Assembly: GCA_020632795.1 (NCBI GenBank)
Contig: JACKEV010000012.1
Span: 401,939-465,938, forward strand
DNA length: 64,000 nt
Direction of reading: 5' to 3'
Origin: Alphaproteobacteria bacterium
Lineage (GTDB): Bacteria > Myxococcota_A > UBA796 > CAJQPC01
A program made the position numbers and the translations under genes. This document shows, piece after piece, positions 33,713 to 41,900 of the stretch. The notes under the pieces are model-generated. The model saw only the letters and a program-made list of their open reading frames with translations, did not search any database and had not been told where the DNA came from. The first letter of the stretch is position 1. The number at the start of each line of letters is the position of its first letter.

Positions 33713-34287
33713 TGGGTGGGCGACCGTATCGTGGGAGGAAGAAGGGGTTCACGCTGGTGGAGTTGATGATTGTGGTTGCGATCATCGGGCTGCTGGCAGC
33801 CATCGCGATTCCGAACTTCAGACAGATGCAGCTGAGGTCCAAGCGAACCGAGGCGTTGTCCAATGTAGATGGCATCCGCACAGCGCAGTTCGCCTATATG
33901 GTGAACAGTCCAGATGGTGAACCACTCCATATCGGGACCCTGGCTCCGGATCCCAATCCAGGCGTCCACAAGCGGGCCTTCGGCCATAATGCGGGTTTTG
34001 AAGCACTGGGGTTTCGCCCGGAGGGCGGCGTCCGGTGCAGCTACCAGAGCCTGACTTTCTCCTCGAAGAGCGCACATCAGGTGCAGGCGCTGTGCGATCT
34101 CGATGGAGATGGCGAGCGCATCGTCATCGTCCGGGACCTCATCCTGGGAACCAACTATCAGGGATCAGCGGCGTCGAGCCCAGACATCTGCGTCATCGCG
34201 GCCGGAGGACCCTTCGGGATACGGTTCTTCGTAGTCACAGACGCGGAGTGTTTCTCCGCCATCAAGGATGCGAATGATGTGTACTGA
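33712..34287 (+). CDS. Type IV pilin
   Basis: A 191-residue prepilin. The leader is short and basic (RGRKKG), then FTLVELMIVVAIIGLLAAIAIP, the classic prepilin peptidase site with Phe at +1 and Glu at +5. A globular head of about 150 residues follows, with Cys pairs and a CDLDGD motif shared with the upstream pilin. It resembles PilA. The start is in the TGATG overlap with the previous gene. Retraction would use PilT-type ATPases such as the fusion at 9729. Confidence 0.9.
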   Translation: MGGRPYRGRKKGFTLVELMIVVAIIGLLAAIAIPNFRQMQLRSKRTEALSNVDGIRTAQFAYMVNSPDGEPLHIGTLAPDPNPGVHKRAFGHNAGFEALGFRPEGGVRCSYQSLTFSSKSAHQVQALCDLDGDGERIVIVRDLILGTNYQGSAASSPDICVIAAGGPFGIRFFVVTDAECFSAIKDANDVY

Positions 34288-34359
34288 TGCCCACCGCGCC
34301 AAGGTGCGCGACGCCGCGCATCGTGGCATCCTCTCGGAGCGCTGATCCCTGGAGGCCAC

Positions 34360-35070
34360 ATGTCCATCGTCCGACTCACCGCCCTCACCCTGCTGCTCGG
34401 GACGCCCGCCGCCCTCGCCGAGGACCCCCCTGCCGGGGAGGAGCCCGCCCAGCCCGCCGTGCCCGCCGCGCCAGAGCCCGTCGCGCCCCCTGCCCCCCGC
34501 ACCTGGACCCTGACCGCCGACAACACCACCCTCTACGTCCAGGTGTACAAGGACACCGAGGCGCTGGGGGCCGGCCTGGCCCACGACCACGTCGTGCTGG
34601 CCACCCGCCTGGACGGCGCGGTCACCTGGAGCCCCGCCGACCAGAGCTGCAACGTGGAGGTCAAGGTGCCTGTCGCCAAGCTGGAGCCGGACCTGGCGCG
34701 CATGCGCGCCAAGGTCGGCCTGGAAGGGGAGATGTCCGACAGCACCCGCGAGGACATCCGCAAGAACATGCTCGCCGCCGATCAGCTCGACGCCTCCAAG
34801 CACCCCTTCATCACCTTCGCCGCATCGCAGTGCGCTCTGGCCGGGGACACCCTGAGTGTCACCGGCAAGCTCACCGTGCACGGCACCGCGAAGACGGTCA
34901 CCATCCCGTTCAAGGGCTTCCAGGCCGACAGCCCGACGCTCCACGGGCACGCCCGCTTCGAGGCCACCCACGCCGACTTCGGCATGGAGCCCTACTCCGC
35001 GATGTTCGGGCAGATCCGCAACGCCCAGCCCCTGCGCTTCGGGCTGGAGGTCAACGCGACCGGGGGCTGA
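34360..35070 (+). CDS. YceI-family periplasmic protein
   Basis: A 236-residue exported protein. The signal peptide (about 1-20, ending ALA-E) and a Pro-rich spacer (21-47) precede a YceI lipocalin-like domain starting WTLTADNTTLYV with HDHVV. Further on are the conserved ADQLDASKHPFITF and LTVHGTAKTVTIPF. YceI proteins bind lipid-like ligands, often isoprenoid chains. ATG at 34360 follows GGAGG by 5 bases. It converges on the sulfotransferase gene with a 2-bp gap. Confidence 0.88.
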   Translation: MSIVRLTALTLLLGTPAALAEDPPAGEEPAQPAVPAAPEPVAPPAPRTWTLTADNTTLYVQVYKDTEALGAGLAHDHVVLATRLDGAVTWSPADQSCNVEVKVPVAKLEPDLARMRAKVGLEGEMSDSTREDIRKNMLAADQLDASKHPFITFAASQCALAGDTLSVTGKLTVHGTAKTVTIPFKGFQADSPTLHGHARFEATHADFGMEPYSAMFGQIRNAQPLRFGLEVNATGG

Positions 35071-35072
35071 GG

Positions 35073-35696
35073 TCAGCCCAGCAGCAGCCGGCGGGCCGTC
35101 TCCTTGAACTCTTCGTTCTTGCTGGAGTTTCCTCGCGGGAAGTCCGCCGCCGGGGTGGGCATGTCCAGGAACGCGCACAGCGGCTCCCAGCCGGCGCCCA
35201 GCTCGTACACCAGCAGCCGGTCCGCAGGCACGTTGGCCTTCACCGCTTCGTTGTGGGCGCGGTAGCCCCGGGTCCACAGGGCCCGGTCCATCGGGCCGCC
35301 CATCCTGCGCTCCAGGACGCCGACCATGCCGTCCAGCGCACGGATCTTCTTGTTGAAGGGGATTTTTCGTATCGTGTTCAGCACCGCGTGCGCCCGGCTG
35401 ACGCTGTCGAACCAGGCGTCGGCGTCCCGCACGTTCAGCACGCACTTCGCGTCAGGGAAGGCGGCGAGCTGCTCCGCATACAGCCAGCACAGCGGCCAGC
35501 CCACCGTGGCCTCGGCGTCGCCCAGGATGTCCGGGGTGAAGGGCCGCTCGCCGCGCACCATCTCCATGACCTCATGCAGGCGATCCGGATCGCGGATGAG
35601 GTCCTTCTGGTCGAGGGTGCGCAGCCCCAGGAGCTGGAACGCGGCGAGCATCGACTGGGTCCCGGTGCGCCCCAGTCCGGCGAGGACGACCTTCAT
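35073..35696 (-). CDS. Sulfotransferase-family protein
   Basis: A 207-residue protein. The P-loop-like PAPS-binding motif GLGRTGTQSMLAAF is at the N terminus, and LNVRDADAWFDSVSRAH is the usual 3'-phosphate-binding region. It fits the short family related to sulfotransfer_4 domains, often of unknown acceptor. ATG at 35696 overlaps the upstream stop by 4 bp (ATGA), so it is translationally coupled to the QueG-like Fe-S protein. Confidence 0.75.
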   Translation of the reverse strand: MKVVLAGLGRTGTQSMLAAFQLLGLRTLDQKDLIRDPDRLHEVMEMVRGERPFTPDILGDAEATVGWPLCWLYAEQLAAFPDAKCVLNVRDADAWFDSVSRAHAVLNTIRKIPFNKKIRALDGMVGVLERRMGGPMDRALWTRGYRAHNEAVKANVPADRLLVYELGAGWEPLCAFLDMPTPAADFPRGNSSKNEEFKETARRLLLG

Positions 35697-36709
35697 GACG
35701 GCTCCGTGGTGAGGGTGTACCGCGGCGCCGTGGGGTTGCCCTTGAAGCGGCGCCGGATGCGATCGTAGCCCACCTGGGTGAACGGACAGACATCCGCGCA
35801 GACCGCGCAGCCGAAGTTCTGGGCGAAGTAGTCCAGGCACACCCCGGCGTCGATGCACTGCACGCGCCCGCTGTCCTGGGCGACGGGCCGGGGGTGGATC
35901 GCGTCGACGGGGCAGGACCGCACGCACTTGCCGCACATCGCACAGAAGTCGCGGATCCAGCCGACCTCTTCCGCTTCGACGGTCGGGAGGTTCTCGATGG
36001 ACGTGTAGATCGTGTTCAATCGCAGCATCACCCCGTCCTCCGGTGTGATGAGCAGGCCGTGGTACCCGATGGCCCCCAGCCCGGCCAGCTCCGCGAGCCG
36101 GGTGTAGTCGGTCAACCCCCCCAGCGCCGTGCCCGGGTAGGCCGCGTGCCCGCGCGCCCGGAGCAGCTCGGTGAGCCGGTTCCCCAGGAGCAACAGGCGC
36201 AGGTAGGCGCGCGCGACCTCCTGGAAGGCCTCGAAGCTGGGGGCCGTGTCCAGGGCCTCCTTGCGCATGGCCACCGCGTACACGATCACGTTTCGGTGGG
36301 GGACCCCCTTGCCCCGGAAGATGCTGTCGTCGGGGAGCGAGACGTAGCGGACGGCGGCGGCGCCCCCCCGGCGCGCGGCCTCCTCCAGCTCGACGAACAG
36401 CTCGGGCCGGGCCTCGCGCCCGTCGGGCTTGAAGCGGGCGTCGTAGTAGCGCGTGCTCTTCTGCAGGGCCCCCATCATCCGGATCATGGTGGGGGCGACC
36501 CGGAGCCGGCGTGCGGCGGACACCGTTGCCATCGAGAGCAGCTCGGGGGGCGCGGTGGAGGTGAAGGTGTGCCGGGGCGCGGCGCCCTCCGGCGCCTGGA
36601 GCAGGCCCTCCAGGCCCTGGGTCCTGGCGTCACACTCGTCCAGGAGGCGGTCGAGCGTGGCGTTCTGGTCCCCTCCGATCATGCCCTTGAGCATCGTGGC
36701 GAGCAGCAT
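35693..36709 (-). CDS. QueG-like double [4Fe-4S] protein
   Basis: A 338-residue protein. The C-terminal part has two ferredoxin-type clusters: CAMCGKCVRSCP and GCAVCADVCPF, with an extra Cys pair between. The middle (LTDYTRLAELAGLGAIGYHGLLITPEDG) matches epoxyqueuosine reductase and its relatives. QueG itself is a cobalamin enzyme in tRNA queuosine synthesis. This protein differs in the N-terminal 130 residues, so a different substrate is likely. ATG at 36709 has GGAGG at good spacing. Coupled downstream to a sulfotransferase-like gene. Clusters probably come from the isc operon nearby. Confidence 0.78.
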   Translation of the reverse strand: MLLATMLKGMIGGDQNATLDRLLDECDARTQGLEGLLQAPEGAAPRHTFTSTAPPELLSMATVSAARRLRVAPTMIRMMGALQKSTRYYDARFKPDGREARPELFVELEEAARRGGAAAVRYVSLPDDSIFRGKGVPHRNVIVYAVAMRKEALDTAPSFEAFQEVARAYLRLLLLGNRLTELLRARGHAAYPGTALGGLTDYTRLAELAGLGAIGYHGLLITPEDGVMLRLNTIYTSIENLPTVEAEEVGWIRDFCAMCGKCVRSCPVDAIHPRPVAQDSGRVQCIDAGVCLDYFAQNFGCAVCADVCPFTQVGYDRIRRRFKGNPTAPRYTLTTEPS

Positions 36710-36746
36710 GCGGCCTCCATCGGGAAGAGGGTAGTCTCTCGGACGC

Positions 36747-38309
36747 TCAGCCCGGATCGTAGGTGAACCGATACAGAGTCCCCCAGGTGCTGAGCCACGC
36801 CTCTGGCTGCCCCGGCACCAGCGCGATCTCCCGCATCAGGGGCATGAAGGTGCCCAGGTGGTCGACCACCCGGCCGGTGTCGAGATCCTGGACCAGCACC
36901 GTTCCGGTGAGCACCGAGCCGGCCAGCAGCACCCCCCGCTCGGCGTCCACCGCCAGCGCCCGCACCCCAGGCTGGGTCGGCAGCCGGCGCACCACCGCCC
37001 CGGCCACCGGGTCGATGACCTGGACGTGCAGCCGGTCGGGCAGGGCCATGTACAGCTCGCCGCGCTCGGCGGACCACACCAGCTTGCCGTTGAGGGTGGG
37101 CACCGCCAGCCAGGGGGTGGCCTCGCCGGTCCAGGGGTCCACGAGGTAGAGGTGCTCCCCGAAGTCGGGGGCCACCACGAAGCGCTCCAGGGGCGGGATC
37201 CACGCGATCTCGCGGACGTTGGGCACCGGCGCGCCGCTGGGGTCGTGCAGCGGTCGGGAGCGGGCCTGGCCGGTGCCGGGGTTGAACAGGGTGACCCGGG
37301 GGGGCTCCGGGGCCGCGCGGGTGTTGATGCTGAACAGCACCAGCTCCCCGCGCTCCGGCAGCCATTGCGCGTAGGTGTGGTGCAGGCTCTCAGGCAGGCG
37401 GGGGCTGCGGCCGGCGCGCTGCCACTGGCGACCCTGCACGCGCAGGGTGGAGATGTGGTCGGGGCCGTCCAGGAACCAGGTGCGCCCGGTGGCCGGGTCG
37501 GTCTCGGAGTCCATCACGAGGCCCCCCAGCGGGGGCCAGTCCCGGGGCACCTCGACGGTCTGGGGCGGCCCGCCCGCCAGCGGCCAGCGCTGGATGTGTC
37601 CGGTGCCTTCGGCCACCACGATGGCGTGGTCCCCGATGATGTCGATGTCATGGTACTGGCACCAGGTGCGCTCCGGGGTGCGCTCGACGATCTGCGCGCG
37701 AGGGTCGGTGTAGGCCGCGGGCCAGTGGCTCACCTTCTGGGCGAGGCGCTCCAGGCTGAGCGCGCTGTCCAGCACCAGCCAGCCCAGGGTGAGCGCGCAG
37801 ACGATGAGGGGGCTCACGATCCGCATGAGCACGGTGTTCTGGAAGAGGCCCGCCCGACGGAGCGCCCAGCCCGGCAGCAACAGCGACGCCCCCGGCAGCC
37901 ACACCGCGGCGCCGGCCTTTCGGGAGAGCGCGTCGTGGACGTCGGGGTGGGCCAGGTTCAGGGCGACCAGCGCGGCGAAGGCCACCGCGAGCACCGCGCT
38001 GCCGTGGGGCAGCAGGAGCGGCGCGGCCACCACCAGCGCGACCGACGCCGCCGCCCGGGGCCGCCGAGGCAGGAGCGGCCAGAGGACGCCCACCGCGAGC
38101 GCGCCCAGGCCCAGCCCCAGCCACTCGTCCTGGCGCACCCCGAAGGTCAGCACAACGCCGAGCACGTTCTTGGTGAACCCGTGCCCGTAGGGCAGCCAGG
38201 TGAGGAGCTTCCCCAGCAGCCCCGTGGCCATGCCCAGCACCACCAGCGCCGCCCCGAGGGGAGGACCGAGCAGGACCCGCGCCCGGAGGGCCGAAGGCGG
38301 CCGAAGCAC
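36747..38309 (-). CDS. Membrane protein with beta-propeller-like C-terminal half
   Basis: A 520-residue protein. Residues 1-190 hold about five to six membrane segments. From about residue 215 the sequence becomes strand-rich with repeats such as GTGHIQRWPLAGG, GTGQARSRPLHD and DTGRVVDHLG, which resemble YncE or NHL-type propeller blades, probably periplasmic. It starts at GTG 38309, where the upstream stop TAG overlaps by 1 base, behind AGGAGG. No enzyme motif seen. Coupled to the stand-alone E2 gene; function unknown. Confidence 0.7.
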   Translation of the reverse strand: MLRPPSALRARVLLGPPLGAALVVLGMATGLLGKLLTWLPYGHGFTKNVLGVVLTFGVRQDEWLGLGLGALAVGVLWPLLPRRPRAAASVALVVAAPLLLPHGSAVLAVAFAALVALNLAHPDVHDALSRKAGAAVWLPGASLLLPGWALRRAGLFQNTVLMRIVSPLIVCALTLGWLVLDSALSLERLAQKVSHWPAAYTDPRAQIVERTPERTWCQYHDIDIIGDHAIVVAEGTGHIQRWPLAGGPPQTVEVPRDWPPLGGLVMDSETDPATGRTWFLDGPDHISTLRVQGRQWQRAGRSPRLPESLHHTYAQWLPERGELVLFSINTRAAPEPPRVTLFNPGTGQARSRPLHDPSGAPVPNVREIAWIPPLERFVVAPDFGEHLYLVDPWTGEATPWLAVPTLNGKLVWSAERGELYMALPDRLHVQVIDPVAGAVVRRLPTQPGVRALAVDAERGVLLAGSVLTGTVLVQDLDTGRVVDHLGTFMPLMREIALVPGQPEAWLSTWGTLYRFTYDPG

Positions 38310-39289
38310 TACTCCTCCTGCGCGCGGTCCGGCGGCACCTCGTCAAACCCCGGCACGGTGGGGGCCTCGGCCGTCGTCGGCGCGTCCTGGGTGTGGTCCA
38401 GCTCCAGGGTCTCCAGGTCGGTGGTGGGGTCGGGGCCGCCCATCGCGCGCAGCTTGTCGGCCTCGGACTCCATCAGGCGGGGGTTCTCCAGCAGGCGCTT
38501 GATCTGGGCCGACATCTTCGCGGCGTGGAAGCCGTCGATGACCCGGTGGTCGCAGGTGGCGTTGAGCTTGAACACCTTGCCCACGGCGAGCTGGCCGTCC
38601 TCGACCACGGGGGTGTCGTTGACCGCGCCCACCAGCACGATGAGCGCGCAGTTGCCCAGCGGGAAGAACGGCGCGTAGGCCTGATCGATGCCCATCATGC
38701 CCAGGCTGGTGACCATCGCCGAGCCGAAGGGGTCGCGGGGCGCGCCCAGGAAGGTGGTGTCGAGGTTGAGCACCTTCTGGAGGAAGCCCAGGAAGCGCAG
38801 CACCCGCCGCAGGATGAAGCCGGGCAGGATCATGGCCTGGCCCTTGGTGCGCTCGAAGTCCTTGTCCTCGTCGTTGCGGATGCGGGTGCTGCCGGCGCGC
38901 AGCTCGTCGCAGATCGCGATGATGTCCTTGGTGTCGGCCTTCCGGACGCAGACCCCGGAGAGGTCGGCGCTGCCGCCGCCCTCGCGGGGGATGGCGACCT
39001 GGGCGAAGACGTCGACGTCGTGCCGCAGGTGGGGGGCGCCCCAGCGTACGACCGCGTTGCAGTCGGGGTGGGCGGCGAGGGTCAGGGCGACCGCGCGCAC
39101 CACGGCGTGGGTGACGGTGATGCGGACGCCGGTCTCCCGCCGCTTGAGGTCGATCCACTCCAGCAGGGCCTCGGCCCGCACGTCGACGGTGCCGTAGATG
39201 GTGGGGTCGCGGGGCTCGTCCCAGGCGACCGCCGCGATGCGGCGAAAGGAGCTGGCGTGGCGGTAGGGCTTCAGCGAGGTGTTCGCCAA
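38309..39289 (-). CDS. Stand-alone 2-oxoacid dehydrogenase E2 catalytic domain
   Basis: A 326-residue protein made of the acyltransferase (E2) catalytic domain alone, without lipoyl or peripheral-subunit domains. The active-site motif CDHRVIDGFHAAK is complete, and VTHAVVRAVALTL plus DCNAVVRW match the family. A C-terminal acidic tail of about 45 residues is unusual. The start is TTG at 39289 behind GGAGG (5 bases). Without a lipoyl domain it cannot serve a normal dehydrogenase complex, so it may acylate another acceptor. It is coupled to the membrane propeller gene by a 1-bp overlap. Confidence 0.85.
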   Translation of the reverse strand: MANTSLKPYRHASSFRRIAAVAWDEPRDPTIYGTVDVRAEALLEWIDLKRRETGVRITVTHAVVRAVALTLAAHPDCNAVVRWGAPHLRHDVDVFAQVAIPREGGGSADLSGVCVRKADTKDIIAICDELRAGSTRIRNDEDKDFERTKGQAMILPGFILRRVLRFLGFLQKVLNLDTTFLGAPRDPFGSAMVTSLGMMGIDQAYAPFFPLGNCALIVLVGAVNDTPVVEDGQLAVGKVFKLNATCDHRVIDGFHAAKMSAQIKRLLENPRLMESEADKLRAMGGPDPTTDLETLELDHTQDAPTTAEAPTVPGFDEVPPDRAQEE

Positions 39290-39344
39290 GCGAACCTCCA
39301 GGAATCAGGGACCTCCTTGGGGTATCACACCCGGGCCGTCCGGG

Positions 39345-41771
39345 TCACCCCCGCCGCCGGGGGTGGTCCTCCGGGGTCGCGGTGGTGGGGTCCTCGGGCC
39401 AGGCGTGCTTGGGGTAACGGCCGCGCAGGTCCTTGCGGACCTCGGCGTAGGTGCTGGCCCAGAAGCTGGCGAGATCCTGGGTGACCTGCACCGGGCGCTG
39501 GTTGGGGGCCAGCAGGTGGACCCGCACCGGCACCCGCCCGTCGGCCACCGCAGGCGTGGCGGTGAGGCCGAAGAGCTGCTGGATGCGCGCGGCGAGCACC
39601 GGGGGCGCGCCAGGGGTGTAGACCAGCGGGACCACGCGGCCGGTGGGCAGGGTGAAGCGCGCCGGGGCCAGCCGCTCCACCGCCTGGCGCTGGGGCCAGC
39701 TCAGGCGGGCCTCCAGCGCAGCGCGCAGGTCCAGCGCCCGCAGCTCGGCGAAGCTGCGCCGGCCGACGCACAGCTCGGGGATGAAGGGCCCCAGGTCGCG
39801 GAGGTCGGGCAGGCCCAGCTCGGGCATCCAGTCGGCGAGGCAGGTGAGGCGGTCCCGCCAGGCCTCGAAGGCCGGGGTCCGGGTGAAGGCGTCCTGGGGG
39901 CGGGCTGCGGCGGCCTCGGCCAGCAGGGCGGCGACCCGCTCGGGGGCGGGGGGGTCGTGGCAGGGCCGCTCCCGGAGCACCAGCGCGCCGTAGCAGGTCT
40001 CGACGGTGTGCTGGATCGAGCCCCCCTGGGGGTCGAAGCGCAGGCTGCGGCGCTCCTCCAGCGTCAGGTCCGCCTCGTCCACCGGGCAGGCCAGGCGCAC
40101 CCGGCGCTCGGCCCCCCGCCCGGCGGAGACGCTGACGGCGAGCACCAGCGCGGCGCCCTCGACCTGCTCGGGGTGATCCAGGACCGCGCCCGTCCCGCTG
40201 GCGAGCTTGAGGCGAGGGCTGTGGGGGGCGCGCCGCTGCCCGACGCGCTCCGGGAAGCCCGCCAGCAGGGCCCGCGTGAGCGCCCGTTCGCCCGTAGTAC
40301 CCGGGTTCTGGCCTTCACGGAAGATTGACGTCGCGACCCGGGTGAGCTGATCGGCCACCTGGCGCACGCGGCGCAGCGGGCCACGGGGGCCCCGGGCGCG
40401 CCGCACCCGATCGACCCGCTCGAGCAGATCCCCGTCGTCGAAGGGGTCCCGCTCGGTGGCCAGCGCGGCGGCGGTGGCGGCGGCCTCCAGGCAGCCCTCC
40501 CGCTGCCCCGCCACGACCACCGCGGCGTGGCGCGGAGGCAGAGGGAACCGGGCGAGGGTGCGCCCCAGCGGCGTCAGGGCGCGATGCGCGTCCAGGGCGC
40601 CGAGGGCGACGAGCAGGCCCTCGGCCTGGGCCAGCGCGGCGGGGGACGGAGGCTCGAACCAGTTGAATTCACGGGGATCCACACCCCATGCGTGGAGCTG
40701 CAGGGCCGGGCCGGAGAGGTCGGTGCGGTGCAGCTCGGGCATCTCGAAGGGGCGCAGGCACCGCTGCTCGGCCTCGGACCACAGGCGCACGCACAGCCCG
40801 GGGCCCGTGCGGCCGGCGCGGCCCGCCCGTTGATCGGCGTTGGCCGTGCTGATGCGCACCGTCTCCAGGCGCTCCAGCCCCAGGGCGAGGTCGAACTGCG
40901 GCACCCGGGCCAGCCCGGCGTCCACCACCAGACGGGCGCCGTCCAGGGTGACCGAGGTCTCGGCGATGTTGGTGGCCAGGACGACCTTTCGCCGCCGCGA
41001 AGGCGCCAGCGCGCGGGCCTGGGCGTCCGAGGACAGCCGGCCGTGCAGGGGAAGGATGTCGACGTCGGGCAGCCCGCCCAGAGCCTCAGCGGTCGCCTCG
41101 ATCTCGGCGACACCGGGCAGGAAGACGAGGGTGTGGCCGTCCTCGGGGAGGTGCCGGCGGACGGCCGCCGCGCAGGCCGCCGGGATGGGACGGTCCGAGG
41201 GGTCGTAGCGGACATCGACAGGGAACACCCGGCCTTCTGCCTGTACGATCGGGCAATCGCCGAGGAACCGGGACACCGGCTCGGGGTCCAGGGTCGCGGA
41301 CATCACGACCAGATGCAGGTCCGGCCGGGCGTCCCGCCGGACCTCGGCCAGCAGGGCCAGGGCGAGGTCCACGTGCAGGCTGCGCTCATGGAACTCATCC
41401 AGGACGACGCAGTTGACACCCTCCAGGAAAGGATCGTCCTGAAGCCGGCGGAGCAACAGGCCTTCGGTGAGCAGCTCGAGCCGGGTGGCGGCGCTGATCC
41501 GGCGCTCGAAGCGCACCTGGTAGCCGACCTCGCCGCCCAGCGGCACGCCGCGCTCCTCGGCGATGCGGGCGGCGGCGAGCCGCGCGGCCACCCGGCGGGG
41601 CTGAAGCACGACGACCTTGCCGTCCCCGGCCAGCCCGGCGTCGAGGATCGCCCCTGGGATGCGCGTCGTCTTGCCCGATCCGGGCGGCGCGATGACGACG
41701 ACGGCGCCGGAGATCCCCACAGCGTCGAGCACATCGGGGATCGCCGCGTCGATCGGCAGGGGCGAGGTCAT
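39345..41771 (-). CDS. hrpB: ATP-dependent helicase HrpB
   Basis: An 808-residue DEAH-box RNA helicase-like protein. Motif I is APPGSGKTTR, motif II DEFHER (DExH type), motif III SATLD, motif V TNIAETSVTLDG, and motif VI QRAGRAGRTGPG. The C-terminal half carries the HrpB-specific domains and ends near FWASTYAEVRKDLRGRYPKH, a hallmark of HrpB. Length matches the family (about 800-850). The exact cellular RNA substrate of HrpB is not well defined. ATG at 41771. It sits 129 bp downstream of hscA with a strong hairpin between, so it may have its own promoter. Confidence 0.93.
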   Translation of the reverse strand: MTSPLPIDAAIPDVLDAVGISGAVVVIAPPGSGKTTRIPGAILDAGLAGDGKVVVLQPRRVAARLAAARIAEERGVPLGGEVGYQVRFERRISAATRLELLTEGLLLRRLQDDPFLEGVNCVVLDEFHERSLHVDLALALLAEVRRDARPDLHLVVMSATLDPEPVSRFLGDCPIVQAEGRVFPVDVRYDPSDRPIPAACAAAVRRHLPEDGHTLVFLPGVAEIEATAEALGGLPDVDILPLHGRLSSDAQARALAPSRRRKVVLATNIAETSVTLDGARLVVDAGLARVPQFDLALGLERLETVRISTANADQRAGRAGRTGPGLCVRLWSEAEQRCLRPFEMPELHRTDLSGPALQLHAWGVDPREFNWFEPPSPAALAQAEGLLVALGALDAHRALTPLGRTLARFPLPPRHAAVVVAGQREGCLEAAATAAALATERDPFDDGDLLERVDRVRRARGPRGPLRRVRQVADQLTRVATSIFREGQNPGTTGERALTRALLAGFPERVGQRRAPHSPRLKLASGTGAVLDHPEQVEGAALVLAVSVSAGRGAERRVRLACPVDEADLTLEERRSLRFDPQGGSIQHTVETCYGALVLRERPCHDPPAPERVAALLAEAAAARPQDAFTRTPAFEAWRDRLTCLADWMPELGLPDLRDLGPFIPELCVGRRSFAELRALDLRAALEARLSWPQRQAVERLAPARFTLPTGRVVPLVYTPGAPPVLAARIQQLFGLTATPAVADGRVPVRVHLLAPNQRPVQVTQDLASFWASTYAEVRKDLRGRYPKHAWPEDPTTATPEDHPRRRG

Positions 41772-41778
41772 GCTCGGG

Positions 41779-41808
41779 CTGACGACCCCCTGAAACCCGC
41801 GCTACGGT
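41779..41808 (+). promoter_or_regulatory. Plus-strand promoter in the hscA-hrpB gap
   Basis: CTGACG (41779-41784), an 18-bp spacer and TACGGT (41803-41808) repeat the pilin promoter at 33072-33101 exactly in both hexamers and spacing. No plus-strand gene follows; the transcript would begin near 41815 and run through the hairpin into hscA in antisense. Confidence 0.4.
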
Positions 41809-41826
41809 GGGGCCATCCTGGGCAAG

Positions 41827-41883
41827 GGCTCCGGCGTTCGCCAACTACCTTGGTCTCCAGCCCAAATGGCGAACGCCGGGCCC
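41827..41883. ncRNA. Strong hairpin, candidate small RNA or terminator
   Basis: CCGGCGTTCGCCA (41831-41843) pairs perfectly with TGGCGAACGCCGG (41867-41879) across a 23-base loop, and the stem extends by four pairs (GGGC) past a bulged base. It lies between the hscA stop and hrpB start. On the minus strand it could end the isc transcript (no T run); on the plus strand it would be the start of a small RNA from the promoter at 41779. Confidence 0.4.
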
Positions 41884-41900
41884 TCACCAGGGACATTCTC

